Positions 41,151-53,616 of a stretch of 64,000 nucleotides of DNA are shown here, one piece after another (the stretch's first letter is position 1; every line of letters starts with the position of its first letter). The stretch is from Pterois miles (lineage: Eukaryota > Chordata > Actinopteri > Perciformes > Scorpaenidae), in NCBI GenBank assembly GCA_947000775.1, contig CAMQGK010000144.1:8407001-8471000 (forward strand). Direction: 5' to 3'. Made by a program: the position numbers and the translations under genes. The notes below the pieces were generated by a model. That model did no database searches. It worked only from the letters and a program-made list of their open reading frames with translations, and was not told where the DNA came from.

Positions 41151-42229
41151 TTAATCATAAGATGAACAACATTCATGGTTTTCACTAGAAACAAGCTCTA
41201 ACATTGAATAAATGGGTGTAAAAACACTTCACTTCAGATGAGAGTAGAACTGTGCCAGGCAGGAATCATTTCATCTTAGAAATACATTTTACAGGCAAAA
41301 TGTCCAGTGGCAGATATTTCCTGTCTGAAAAATAATGATTTAATGTACCTGTGCTCGAGACTGAGTCTGGACAACATGCTTTTGTCCTAGTAGGACCTCC
41401 CCGACTCACTGTCTCCAGGAGCTTGACATTTATGGTTAATGTTAAGAAAAAAGGTCTAGCAGTAAATAAGAAATCAGCCCCAAAGCGCTACCTGAGGAGG
41501 ATTATCATATATCAAGCAGCAGAAACAGAAACAGACAAATCTTGAAGCTACTTTCAGATCAAGTAAATGCGTGACGGAGGAGGGCATGTTTGGGTAACCC
41601 TGAGCAGGAATTAGGTAATGTTCAGGATGTATGCCTCTTAAAGTGTGGAGCAGTGACCCTTCTCTGACATCCTAACTAAACTGTCCATTGTGCATTGTGG
41701 CTCAAAACCGAAAAGTCTGTTTTTACTTTTGGAAAACTCGACTCAAACCCTGCAAATTTAAAAGTGTGCAATACAATGGATGTGAAGATGTAAAATGTTG
41801 TGCAAAATGTTATTGTTTTGGGAAAAATATGCTAAGAGCTACATCCACAGTATCAGTTGGATCCAGATTCTTAAATAATTATTTAAACATTATAAAGTCA
41901 AAATAGTTAATTGATTATTTGATTGTCAGGAAATTAATTGGCAACTACTTTGATAATCAATGAATTGTTTCAATACATTTTTGAGCAAAAATAAAAAACA
42001 TTCACTGCTGCCAGCTGCTCAAATGTGAAGATTTCTTGCTGTTATCTGTCATATATAATAGTTTACTGAACACTTTTGGGTTTTAGACTGTTGGTGAGAA
42101 AACAACACAAAACCATAAATTCACAAGTTGAGAAAACGATTATGAAAACAACTGTCAAATGCAGCCCTAAAACAGTATTAATACTGTATAATAACTGGCA
42201 CATAACTATGGCTAACAACAATATTAGAA
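41151..42229. other. Gene-free stretch with an old hAT MITE fragment
   Basis: Around 41895-42050 the sequence 'TTAATTGATTATTTGATTGTCAGGAAATTAATTGGCAACTACTTTGATAATC' resembles the distal part of the TAGGGCTGCAACTAAC MITE family. No gene supported. Confidence 0.4.
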
Positions 42230-42951
42230 ATTCTTTAAAAGGTGATAAATGCGAGACTGGGGGTATTTCTATTGCCTCTGCTTGGCTCTCAACATAGTGA
42301 CAACATACTACGAGCAACAAAAGCAACATAAAGGCTTGTGTGGTCAGCTACATTGTCAGCAAATCACCACTGAAGTGCTTCTGCAGCGCACGCTGACATA
42401 GTTACGACATTAAATAGCAGTGGACTTGCTAACGGCGCATCTCTAGATGGAACACGGTGGAACGCGGTGAAAGAAAAACATGATTGGTTGATGCTTCATC
42501 GCGTCATTGGAGCACTGAAAAAACTTTATATCATAGCACATCACGCCATGAAATGTTGGCCGTCAGTTTTGTAGTTGATGTCACCGGCTTCCATTGAAAA
42601 AGTTGTGGTTTTGCTCGTAGTGAGAACACAGCATAACTGTGCTAACGGCGCTGACTAAAAGAGGTAACAGTGTGTAGCGGTTCCGATGGGTGGGTGCTAT
42701 GCTTCTGCTACAACGCCGGCGGTCGGGACAGCGTTATGAGCTGTACCCGTCACATGAGGGGAGTGCAGCTCGGCTATGTCAACAAAGACAAGCTCGTACA
42801 ACACACAGAGGGAGAGAGACTTCATCATCTGCTCAGGGAGACATTCCTCCTCTATATCTTTACACAGCAAATAGTTGTTTGCTGCTATATTAATGCTCTG
42901 GATGTCATATGAAGAAACTTTAAAGGGACGAGGAGACGAAAACACTCATAC
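42230..42951 (+). repeat. Unclassified repeat, uninterrupted copy
   Basis: It shares its left block (about 42238-42305) with 37575-37650 and its right block (about 42826-42905) with 38515-38600. The middle contains an ORF without recognised domain. It ends against a hAT element. Confidence 0.5.
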
Positions 42952-42959
42952 ATGTTTAC

Positions 42960-44009
42960 TAGGGCTGTCAGTTTAACGCGTTAATTAGATTAATTAATTA
43001 CGCTGCAAATTAACGCGCTATAAAAATTAATGCAATTAATCATGAATGGCAAGTCAGTCATTTTAAATTTGGCCCATTGAGTGACCCGTAGGCTGCAGTG
43101 GCGTCACTTCGTACCTGCGCCACTAGTCAAAAGCAGGGTGACTGACAACAGAGATGGACGCGACACAGGAGAGCGAGGCAAGCCCACTCGGACCTTTCAC
43201 TTGGACTCTGACTCGGACAAGGAGGAGCAGGGGCCTCTAGCCCGCTACAAAAGCTGAGCCGTGCATTGGAATGCATGAGTGTCCACTGGAGTGGTGGCAG
43301 CTTACGCAGGAGCTGATGAACAGCTGTCCTCTCCTCCTACCTGGCTACCGCTGCCACGTCTGGGCCAGGTGAGAGACTATTTTCACTCGCAGGTAACATC
43401 ATTGAAAAGAAGAGGGCAGCCTCACACTCAGACAATGTAAACAAGCTTGTTTGTCTGAGCAACTGGCTCAAGGACACATAGAGCTGTCTGTTGTCAGTTC
43501 CTGTAACGTTAGCTGACCCTTTTAAAGGAAATGCCTGTTGGCATCTTGCTATTGATGTTGCCTTATTTAGAGGCATGTTATACTATTCATTTTGAATTGC
43601 TGTATTGAGTCAGCTTTAGTATTCATTTTGATTGAGAGTCTGCTTATGTGCCTATTTGAGACTCAGCCTTATTTTATTTCTGAATTTTATTTATTTTATT
43701 TAACTGTATTTGTATTGCATTTTTGAGAAATGCACCTGGCCTAATTGGTTTGCTGATGTGCTTGACCTTTTTTCTTTTGAATTTCATTTATAAAGCACAC
43801 TTAACCGATAAAAATGTGGATTTCAAATCTTCTCTTCTTGGTGTATTCTATTGATTAGTCATGCACTACAATTTTGTAATGTCCTAGAATTCAAATTCTT
43901 TATTTGGGGGCTTTTAGCAGGTATGAGATTAAAACGCGATTAATTAGATTAATTAATTACAAATCCTGTAATTAATTAGATTAATTTTTTTAATCGCCTG
44001 ACAGCACTA
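42960..44009 (+). mobile_element. Deleted hAT transposon with 8-bp target duplication
   Basis: The termini TAGGGCTGTCAG and CTGACAGCACTA are inverted. ATGTTTAC (42952-42959) and ATGATTAC (44010-44017) flank it, a one-mismatch octamer duplication. 'TTAATTAGATTAATTAATTA' occurs in subterminal position at both ends. The 1050-bp body encodes the last part of a hAT transposase (separate entry), so it is an internally deleted copy of an autonomous element. Confidence 0.88.
43341..43481 (+). pseudogene. hAT transposase C-terminal dimerisation domain fragment
   Basis: A 46-codon open stretch ends at TAG and reads LATAATSGPGERLFSLAGN, then IIEKKRAA, and closes with NKLVCLSNWL. This is the hATC signature (ATS.PSER.FS.AG....KR..L....V..L..L..NL). 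Upstream, a frame-broken continuation has an EWWQ-like piece, and an ATG at 43154 opens a short acidic N-terminus. It cannot make an active transposase. Confidence 0.85.
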
Positions 44010-44017
44010 ATGATTAC

Positions 44018-46338
44018 ATAATTCTGGATGCTTCATTCATTTATATTCAGTAGCACAGCACCACTAATCCAATCAGGAAATATTCTGGGATAAAATTGTG
44101 TACAAGTTTTAACACTGAATCATTGTCACAATAGAAATTGTGAGAATATGTAATCACGACTTTCGTCATGATCTGCAAACATTCCAGAAATATTCTATCA
44201 GTAACAGGACAAAATATTGTTCAGACAAAACACTTAACTCAAAACCTGCTTACTAATTTTTTCTGGAGCTTTCAGCCACATTTCATGGTCTTTTCTTGAC
44301 AGACGGAGGTGACAGCATTTTACAGCCTCAGCAGATACAACAGCCAGAGTAAAGAACAATTTAATGGAAATCGTAAACAACTGATTTCCATTTCCAGAGC
44401 TGTCCATCTAATCAAATGAATCACTATTTAAACAAAGTCACCTGAAGTTCACAGCATTGTAACTTTGCTGTGTCCCAAAGCAAATCAAATGAAGAGCTAT
44501 TCTTCAACAGCTGAATTTGAGCTTCCAGATTTAAAGTGACACATTTTAAGCACCAATAAACCACCAACTGAAAAGAAAACAAAGTGCATCAATTTTAAAT
44601 TTCATCTCCTGAGCTTTTATGAATAAAACGCTGCCTCAGTAGCAGAGCTGTTGAAAATGGCTGAACCAGAAAAAGGTAAAGAGGAATAAATAGCATTCCT
44701 GGGATGACAGTTATGATTGGTAGGTGTGAATGATTAGAAGAAAACTCTTCCATCTACCCACAATATGACATTATAAAGCATGCCTCAGATGAAATGACTG
44801 AAACGAACCGTACAGTAACTCACCGTTAAAAAACCATTATGAGGGGAAAGTAACTCTGCAAAAGTCATTTTTCAAGTGAGGTTTTCCAGGATAACAAACC
44901 TTAAGTTCTCATGTGAACAAATGGCCAAGCAATCACAGCCCTCAGTGCATCATAAAAGGACCATTATCAAATACACTGTAAAACCTTTGATTCTGTTCTT
45001 TGCAGCTAAATATATGGCAATAGCTGACATTTGAGGTGTTATATAAGTTTGTTGAATGTCATGTTTAACAGACACAGCAGTGAATGATTTTTTAAAAAAA
45101 TTTTTTAGTGTACATGTCTTCACTTTTCACTTAACTGTAAAGTTCAAATTTCACTAAAGCTGGGATAGTGTTAAAGGGGAGTGGTGCTGTAAAATAGTAA
45201 TAAAATAATAGAGAACGTTGACAGCACCAGAGTGTGACTTGCACGGGAATTAACACTGACTAATGTACATGCCAAGTACATGGTGACTGTGAACGTAACT
45301 CCACAACAAAAGCAGGAACTGTTGCTGCAACTAAAGCATGGATTTATGACATAATTGGGTGGGCCAATAAGAGGGAATGGGTACAACACATCCAAAAATA
45401 GATGCCGAACTCTGAATTTATGCATGAAATGAGGGTGTTTCTTTGGATGCAGAGTGTGTGTGAGCTAGATGCCTGGAACAGGAGGGTGGGTGGGTGTGTA
45501 TATTATGTTCTGTATGTGTGAAGTAGGTGCAGTGTGAAAAGGATGAAAAACGGACGGGAATACTGCTCTATGTTGAGAGTGCAATTTAGCATGAATCAAA
45601 AGCAGCTTTCCTGGCTCCCGTTCCCTACGCTGCCGTCTGCCAGGAAATGGGATTTTTTTCATATTTTTTTGCAGGTAAAGTCTTTGCAGAATGGAATCAA
45701 ATGAGGTATTTTTTCCCCAACGAATATTAAAGTGTTGGAAGTTTGAGGCAGACTCGCTGGAAACAGAAGAAAGCTGAATTTTGGAGACAGCAGGGGGGGT
45801 CTGCCATATATTTGTTCCAGCCCCAAACCCCTTCTGGACCCCTTGCTGAATTGAATCATGACTGCTAGTAAAATACTGAGCCCTCTATTAAGTAATTTAC
45901 CACCAACTGGTCTACAGTCTAGCCTGAAGTGATTCTACTAATCATCACTGCTTGCAGAAATAATTTATAGGTTTTATTCATGAGGAGTAATGCAAGTTAT
46001 TCCATCCAGTAAAACAGTGCAAGTAGGTGCAGTAACCACATAAATGACTCAGGATTTTTGAATGGACTGTATTCATCTTAGTCACCTCGCAAACATTTTT
46101 AACTATGAATCCTTAAAAAAAAGGCAAAGACACAGTATATTCATATTGTATCTATGTTAAATACTGCAGTACTACATTATGCATATACAGTATTATATTA
46201 CCAGAGAATATATTTAGCAAGAGAATGAGATTCAAAAGAACCAAAAACCTAAAAGTTGTGCCTAGGCACAATCAGTGGGCAACTCTTAAGTCTGAAAGGT
46301 GAAGTCAAAGTACCTTAAACTTGCACTCTTTCTAACAG
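44018..46338. other. Gene-free stretch
   Basis: No gene, RNA or clear transposon was recognised; ORFs near 45.2-45.9 kb on the minus strand are short and featureless. Confidence 0.4.
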
Positions 46339-46640
46339 CCAGCAGGGGGCGACTCCTCTGGTCGCAAAAAGAAGTCTGATTGTATAGAAATGACAGAATG
46401 ACCCTACTTCTCACGCGATTTATTACCTCAGTAAAAATTGTAGTATTGTATTGTTTAGGGTCTCAATCGCTAGTTTCAAGTCTTCTTAAACATAGCATGA
46501 TATTCATTTAGTAAATTATGGTCCCATTTAGAGTCAAATAGACCTTAAAGTGGAGTATGTTGTAGGGCGTGACTACCTTGTGATTGAAAGGTTAATACTA
46601 CAGCGTTGTGTGGTCTGGTGTTTTTTTCTTCCAGTTTTGA
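46339..46640 (+). repeat. Dispersed repeat with 'CCAGCAGGGGGCGACTCC' head
   Basis: The sequence 'AGCAGGGGGCGACTCCTCTG' followed by 'GCAAAAAGAAGTCTGATTG' is a familiar teleost dispersed repeat, recognised from memory. It has no second copy in this window. Confidence 0.5.
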
Positions 46641-46859
46641 CCCTTTCTCACTGTGTTCTCAGATCATGAAAATTAAATTATAACATTTTGTTTGCCTAAA
46701 CATGTCTTGCTCAGCATTTGGCTCTATGCAGCTCCAGGCTCTTGTCACTCTTCTGGTTGCAAAAAAGCATACTAACTAAAAAAATTAGCATTCCTATTTA
46801 GCATGCTAACATTTTCTAGTTAACACTAAACACAAAGTACAGTTGAAGATGATGGTAAT

Positions 46860-47460
46860 GCATTTGGCCTTAAACCAAAGTATTCAAAATTTTGACCTAA
46901 ATAATGATGAGAGTGCATAGAGATCACCAAAAGCATTACCATAATCATCATCCAGAGAAGGACATGAATTTGTGAACCAAATGGTATGGTAATAAAAAGT
47001 TAGTAGAGACATTTCACTCAAAACCACAGATTACCACCACAGAAACCACAGAAACCACAGAAAAGTCAAAGGATCACCACTACCCTATCTACACTAGATA
47101 GTACACTATCTGTACCAAGTGAAACCGTTGACATGCAGATGGCTCTACAAGAAAAATCAGGGAATCACAAAAGTCATTAGGATCCATCTTCTGGGGATCA
47201 CAAATGCTTGTACCAAATTTCATTTGACTATTCATTTGACATTTCACTAAAGTCAATATGTCATATAGTGCTGGCAGCACTACAAATAGTATATAAATCA
47301 GTAAGGTTTATCTTCTGGGGACCATGGATGTCTATATACAATTTCATGGCAATCCATCAAATGGTTCTTGAGATATTTCAAGAGGAAGTCAAGAAGTGGA
47401 CAGGAAGCCCGACTAGCCGACAGACCAGTACTGATATCCCTAGAGCCACATCATTAACAA
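46860..47460 (+). repeat. Dispersed repeat with internal tandem 'AATTTCATGGCAATCCATC' modules
   Basis: Modules like 'AGGATCCATCTTCTGGGGATCACAAATG' recur about 150 bp later as 'AAGGTTTATCTTCTGGGGACCATGGATG'. The block closes with 'GAGATATTTCAAGAGG', 'CCGACAGACCAG' and 'CCCTAGAGCCACA'. This is the structure of a common teleost repeat. ORF 47208-47513 crosses it and is not a gene. Confidence 0.55.
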
Positions 47461-49199
47461 TGTCAGAGTGTACTTACTGCATCCACAGCACAGGCTGTAC
47501 TATTGTTCTTTAACTGATGGGTCATGACCCAGATATGAATCACAGGAACATTTAACTGGTTTGAGAACAATCTGCTGCCAGACCTAAACTAACTTTAATC
47601 ACAACTGAGGGACTCACATGAACCCTGAGTACACATACAGCCATGTTCTTGTTCTAGTTCATTTGAGTCCAATTACATTTTACGCAGAGATCACTTCGAA
47701 CAAACTCGAGAACATGTTTGTATTGTACCTACCACGAATTATGTGGAAATAATTTGCAGACTGTGAGATTCAAGATCACAAATATTCAAAAGCGAAGCAA
47801 CATACAGAAGTTATGGTCCTGACTTCCAGGACAATGTTTAAGATCAAACATTGCAGGTTGCAATTGATTTTGTTGATGATGATGATGGCATTGCAGCTCT
47901 AAGGATGGTAGCAGCCCAATGCTTTGGTTCAGAATGAAAAATCTCAATAACTACACAACAGAGTGCACATACATGTACTTCACAAAAAAATCAAGGCCAT
48001 GTCCCCTTTTGGGGGAATGAAAGGTAAAGATCCCATAGACTTCAATGCAATCTGACGAATATTTGGATTGTAATTTTGACAAATTTATATACATTCATCT
48101 CTTGTTATGCACACTTTATACACATCTAAAAATTATTTTGCGACTTTGCCTGAACCTGAGCGTTTGCTATACTTTAATAAATTAAGGCTGATCACTGTTA
48201 TGTCCCTTCAGTCTTCCCCAATACAACACAGTGGCCACATATTTTCATCTTCCTCGGTTTTGATTGGTTGTTTTCTTCCGGTCTGTGAAATCTTGCAGAT
48301 GCCGTTAGGAGCACCGGAGAAGCAAATTACTTGTCTCACACACTACTGTCTATGGTGCTATAGTGACCGTTTTATAAAAATAATAACTACCCATTGCTGC
48401 TTTAAGTACTTGAAATTAACCATGCAGCATGTACTACTACACTTGGGCATGTCATGCTGTCAATCAATATGATACTAAAAATACATGCACTTTTAGCCAC
48501 AGAGCTGACACTTACATCAGACTACCTAACTATAATGCACGTATTTAATACGTTTTCAGTAAAATCACAAATGTTGCTCAGACTTCAGACCTACATAGTG
48601 CACCTGGGATTGTATACGGCTGCCTCAATGCAAAGCTCTCCACTTTCCTTATTAGCTGGATTTGAGAGATACCTCAGAGCCCACTGTAACCATTCGGTGG
48701 TGAGCTGGTTTGCTGAGGCAGAGTGGAGGTGAATTGAATGGTCTGCAGTGAGCGACTGTGGGTTGGGTTTCTCTGAGGTTATGGTCATTCTCCCCTGGGA
48801 AAGTGGTTAGGCCTGGCTGTTTACTTTGGAGTAACCCTGCCCCTCCCCTTATACACTCTGCTTGGTAAACCATGATTACCTCCACTGGTTCACACCTGTC
48901 ACTTCTGACCTCTTTATGATGAAATGATTAGTAGACTTTATTTAGAAAGTACATCTATAATAATTGGAAACTGATTAAAAACTAAGCTTGTGTTAAGTAA
49001 AGTCTTTGGATGTTACATGTGCGCCACCTTGTTGTCACAGCAGGTGTGTTTGAAGGGTAAGGGGGAAGGGAAAGAGGGGAGGGTGTTAGGACTAGACTTA
49101 ATGGGTAGGGGCTAAGGTAGTGCCTGCATCTTCACCCAAAGAGGAGTTTGGCTTTCTCACTGTGCCTCTCTCTCTCTCAGACAGACTCACACAGTGCTG
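47461..49199. other. Gene-free stretch upstream of pthlha
   Basis: ORFs are short and unrecognised. From about 48800 the sequence becomes pyrimidine/purine-blocked and less AT-rich, which fits distal promoter sequence of the gene that follows, but no specific element can be defended. Confidence 0.35.
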
Positions 49200-49605
49200 G
49201 ACTGTAAAAACCCCTCTCAGCCCTGCTCTCTGGCTGCGGCCACCAGAGAAGATGCTTCATCGTTACTCTTCATGAGATTACTGCAACGTTGGGTGGAGTG
49301 GCAGCGCTGCAGCTGATGGGCTGCTGCTGCTGCTCTTTCCATCTTTATCTCTCTTTCAATTGGGACGCTGGGAGAAATAAATAGCTTGCCACACACTGTG
49401 GGGAGGCAAATGAATGGAGCAGAGTGACAGGGGATTTCCCCAGGCTGCCTTCACACCAATGGATCTGGACATAAGTTTTGAACTGGCCAAATTGTATTGG
49501 GCAGAATAATTTTTACTTTTAAAATTATTTTTTGCAAAAAGATCATCTCTTAAGAGCTTGAAGATTGAGCTTTTTGTGGATTTTCTCTGTAAAGATTCAC
49601 ACCAT
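49200..49605 (+). other. pthlha: Probable non-coding leader exon of pthlha
   Basis: A strong donor CACCAT|GTAAGT at 49605/49606 and an acceptor GTTCTTCAG| at 49804 bracket a 199-bp intron just before the coding start. That makes 49605 the likely end of a leader exon. Its 5' end is not determined and 49200 is only an estimate; no convincing TATA box was found. Confidence 0.4.
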
Positions 49606-49819
49606 GTAAGTCTATGTTTCTTTACTTTAATAAACTGTTTGCTGGCATAACTGATGCTGCCTGAGAGATCTCACATACTTAGGAACGGTGTCATTTTTCA
49701 GCTGTTTACACTGCTACTGACAAAAAAATTTAGTGGAAGTTCATAAAACAAAGCTTTATTTAATTTGTTGAAGTGACTGATATAATATTTCTTGTGTTCT
49801 TCAGATCTTAAGCTCAAGG

Positions 49820-50785
49820 ATGTGCTCTATAGTTGTGCTTCATCAGTGGAGTCTGGCAGTGCTCTTGCTGTGCTCCCCAGTGACTCTTGATGGGAGACCA
49901 GTTGATGCACTTAGTAGCAGAATGTGAGTTGCTTTTTTATTAATTTTGATGACCAAAGAAAAGTAATTTAACATTAGGCAATATGAAACTTAAAAAAAAT
50001 GAAAGAAAAGTTAATACTTAAAAGTGGTGAAGCAACATTTTTGAGAGATTCCCATTATTTGGATTTAGAAAATACAATTACAGTTAATTAATCAGATTAT
50101 GTTAAACTACCGAAGGTTTTCTCTGTTTCATCTCTGTTTTTTTGGGGTCTGGAGCTCAGATTAGTGATGGCTCTCACAGACTTGTTTATGCTGCCACCTA
50201 CTGTACTGAGGTTTCCTGGTGCCTGACCTTACATTTCAGTTTCCACCACTTCTAAAAACAGAAGCTAAACACTGTGGTATAAAATAAAATAAAAAAAAAA
50301 AGTCAAACAAAAAGAAAATTGTGAGCTTTTGCTGGTGCTATCTCAGATATGATTGCTTCACTGGTAATAGTGGAAAAAAACAGATTTGTGACACATTTAT
50401 AAAAAAGTGAACTTTAATGCAACCTTTGTTGATCTGACTGTCTGTTCACTTTCACGCTTTAAGGAAGAGGTCAGTGAGCCACGCCCAGCTGATGCATGAC
50501 AAGGGCCGCTCCTTGCAGGAGTTCAAGCGCCGCATGTGGCTGCAAGAGCTGCTGGAGGAGGTGCACACTGCCGACGAGCGAGCTCCACCTGTGCAGAGCA
50601 GAACCCAGAGCCAAACCTTCAGTGGGAATGCCCTGCTCGAGAAGCCCCCAGGGGCCACCAAGAACCTCCCTGACAGGTTCAGGCTGGACAGAGAGGGCCC
50701 TAACCTGCCCCAGGAGACCAACAAGGCTCTGGCTTATAAGGACCAGCCACTAAAAGTGGCCACCAAGAGGAAAAAAAAAAGGTGA
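49820..50785 (+). CDS. pthlha: Parathyroid hormone-related protein precursor
   Basis: This secreted hormone acts through the PTH/PTHrP class B receptor in calcium balance and skeletal and epithelial development. Coding exons are 49820-49923 and 50464-50785, spliced AGAAT|GTGAGT to GCTTTAAG|GAAGAGG, making 141 residues. Residues 1-24 are a signal peptide with a leucine-rich core (SLAVLLLCSP), followed by a short propeptide ending in the KR cleavage site at 36-37. The mature N-terminus SVSHAQLMHDKGRSLQEF through LLEEVHTA is the receptor-binding 1-34 segment. A mid-region with QETNKALAYKDQPLK is also conserved. The frame stops at TGA right after an A10 run (50771-50780), short of the usual basic C-terminal region, which is readable in another frame up to 50856. 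Assignment to pthlha over pthlhb rests on remembered resemblance to sea bream/fugu PTHrP. Confidence 0.93.
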
Positions 50786-51690
50786 GGTTAGGCCGACGCA
50801 GAGAGAGCGACAAGAAGCGGAGACGAGCACGTTCTGTCTCAACAAAGAAGCCGTGAAGGACGCAGTGCCCTGGCTAAGAGACTGTAAAAAGCCTTTATAT
50901 GGTACTGCACTAAGACACTGACATAGTTCAACTAGACTGGGATCTGAGAGACCCTACCCATGGCTGTCTCAGTCACTTCATATTACAGTCCCGGGCTGTG
51001 CTTGTAAGATAATATTTTGCTGTGTTTGTATTTTCGATCACAAAGTTTCGTGAACTATCAATTAATATCTTCTTAGGTCCATATTTATTTGGAACATCTG
51101 TAGGCATCTGTAACTTTGACTCCAAAACAAAGCCATATGTTGACATCTCTAACCAGCTGTGTGCACGAGTAGATCATAGGAGGAACTATTTATTGCCTGA
51201 ATATAATGTAACTTCACAAAATTGGGAGGCTGAGTGGTCTACTTTTGTTTGGCTCTATATGTGTTGACTATCGTGAACATCAAGTTACATACAAACTGTT
51301 CACTGCTTACATCTGTTCCAACCGTTCTGCCATAATTTATTTCACTTTGAAAGTGTGTATTTATTTTGTGAATGTATCACAGTGCTGCTGACTAAATTCC
51401 ATAATGCACTTTAGTTATATCCTGTACATGTTCTTTTGTGGTTGACTTTTTATTTTGATGTTTCTTTTTGATGGTCCTGCTTTCCTTTCCCACCTTAGAT
51501 CCCTCATGGACTTGTAACTTATTGGATGCTTCAACAAATCCACTCTCACCATGTCACATTATAGTTTATTTTTATAGAAAGAGCCCGAGTCAGGGGCTGT
51601 CAGACTCATTTAATGTTCTTCACTTGCACTGAGGGCATACTGTACATGTTTCCAGTTAATCAAACATTAAAAGTGTAGCCATTAGAAACA
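50786..51690 (+). other. pthlha: pthlha 3' untranslated region
   Basis: AT-rich sequence after the stop codon. An ATTAAA polyadenylation signal lies at 51666-51671. If the A10 run is corrected, the first 71 bases become coding. ORF 51022-51267 has no domain and lies inside the UTR. Confidence 0.6.
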
Positions 51691-52639
51691 TTTTTTGAAT
51701 CATGGTGTCTTTGTTCAGCGGCCATGTGTCTCAAATGTACAGCTCATTTATGATGGCATGTCATTGGTGTTACCGATTATACCAGATATTTTCCAAGAAA
51801 AAGATATTCGCAAGTGATGCTCAATATGTGTAGAGCACTTACTTTAATATTTAACACTGGATGGTTGCGTGGCCCATTATTGTTTAATGGCTGCGATCAG
51901 CTCTAACAGCCGCATCACATGTGGTACAGCCTTGTTCGGTGGAATCCCTGATGTGTTTGATAGTGTGTGTGTAGATCAGAGTTACCTCCAGAGGTTGCCA
52001 CCACCATCAGACAAAGTTCAAAGTTAACAGATTGCATCATTAACGTTTTCAGGTTCCCTATTAGCACTGGGTTTAAATCCAAAATATAGCCAAATGAAGT
52101 TTGCTTATCGCTTTGACATCAAATCCTCTACCATGATCTTGTCGGTCAACTCTCCATACTTTCATCACATGATAAGTGAATAACACTTTCAGTTTCTAAT
52201 TTTAGCATCCACCTTTGTTGTCCGACAATGTGCTTCGCATTTTATAAATCAGAGTTTTTTTATTTGCTGAACGTGGGCGCTGATGTGCGAAAATGAACTA
52301 AATGGGTTTTATACTCAAGTAATATAATATGATTAACATTGGTACCACAGACTATTGTAGCAAGTCTAATAAGAGCTAGAGCTAAAATTATTTTACAGGT
52401 AATTGAGGAGATGCTAAACATTTCCTTGATTTTCTGCTTATAATTGTCTTTTGCGATATATTTGAATTTGAAGATTTGAAGACACATTTGAAGATGTCAC
52501 CGGGGGAAAATGACAAGCATTTTCACTATTTTATGGCATTTTATTGACCCAACAATTTATTCAGAAAGTTATATAATATTCTAATATCATATAGTATTAT
52601 TTTCAATAAGTCCTTTTGTTGATATAATATCAGAAATCA
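51691..52639. other. Gene-free stretch
   Basis: Nothing recognised. A 5' exon of the downstream receptor might lie here or further along, but none could be identified. Confidence 0.4.
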
Positions 52640-52886
52640 GTGAAAAATGCCCAAGGTTACCTCTTTAAATAGCTTGTTTTGTGTGGCCCAAAAGTGGAAT
52701 ATATTCAGTATTTGATCATATAAGACAAGAAAAAGCAGCAAACCTTCACATTTGACAATCTGGAAGCAGAAAATGGTTTGGTGTTTTTGCTTGTAAGTGA
52801 TTCAAACAATTGAATTGAAAATAGATTATCAAAGTAGTTGGTTTCCTGTGGACTAATCAATTAGTTGACAAATTATTTCAGCTTTA
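52640..52886 (+). mobile_element. Distal half of an old hAT-type MITE
   Basis: The blocks 'ATAAGACAAGAAAAAGCAGC', 'CTTCACATTTGACAATCTGG' and 'AATAGATTATCAAAGTAGTT' and the end 'ACTAATCAATTAGTTGACAA...TTTCAGCTTT' are those of the TAGGGCTGCAACTAAC family. Confidence 0.5.
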
Positions 52887-53266
52887 TTGTGAATAAAATT
52901 ATGTGAATGATATACAAGGTAATACAAAATCTATGCCTGCAAAGCAGACTAATCTGCACCCATTTTATCAATAAAATTTGAAGTTGATAAGGAGAGTATG
53001 TATGCTCCTGTATGCACTACCAGCCTCTTCATGAAGAATCAGTAGCTTGACATATAATGACTGTGGGCCTGAGTTCAATCAGCAGTAAGTATCTGTCCTG
53101 CTGAAGTGTCTTTGAGCATATAATTCCCTTTCAGTTTTTAAGGTGCTGGTTTGTATATTTCATCATGACCTCTGACCTTACTAAAGAGGTACAGAGAAAA
53201 GAAATAAGAAGAGCAACATTTGGGTCAAAAAAGGCTATTAAAATTTACTATAAAAAGGACATGAAT

Positions 53267-53616
53267 GGGGCTGCACAGTGGGGCAGTGGTTCGCCTCACA
53301 GCCAGAGGGTCGCAGGTTCAACTCCGGCTTGGGACTCTTCTGTGTGGAGTTTGCTTGTTCTCCCCGTGTTGGAGTGGGTTTTCTCCGGGTGCTCTGGCTT
53401 CCTCCCACAGTCCAAAGACATGCAATTTAGATTAACTGCTGACTCTAAATTGCCCGTAGGTGTGAATGGTTGTCTGTGTCTATGTGTTAGCCCTGCGATG
53501 GACTGGCGACCTGTCCAGCGTATACCTGGCCTTCATCCAATGCCAGCTGGGACCAGCTCCAGCCCCTCCGTGACCCCTAACGGGATAAGTGGTTGAAGAT
53601 GGATGAATGGATGAAG
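53267..53616 (+). repeat. Dispersed SINE-like repeat, near full length
   Basis: It begins GGGGCTGCACAGTGGGGCAG, with a 'GGTTCAACTCCGG' B-box-like stretch, and continues with 'GGAGTTTGCTTGTTCTCCCC', 'CCCACAGTCCAAAGACATGC', 'GGACTGGCGACCTGTCC' and a GGATGAATGGATG tail. The 143-codon ORF across it is repeat-derived. Confidence 0.85.

Noticed and set aside
53165..53596. 143-codon ORF
   Set aside because: Most of it lies in the dispersed repeat at 53267, and its sequence recurs in other repeat copies.
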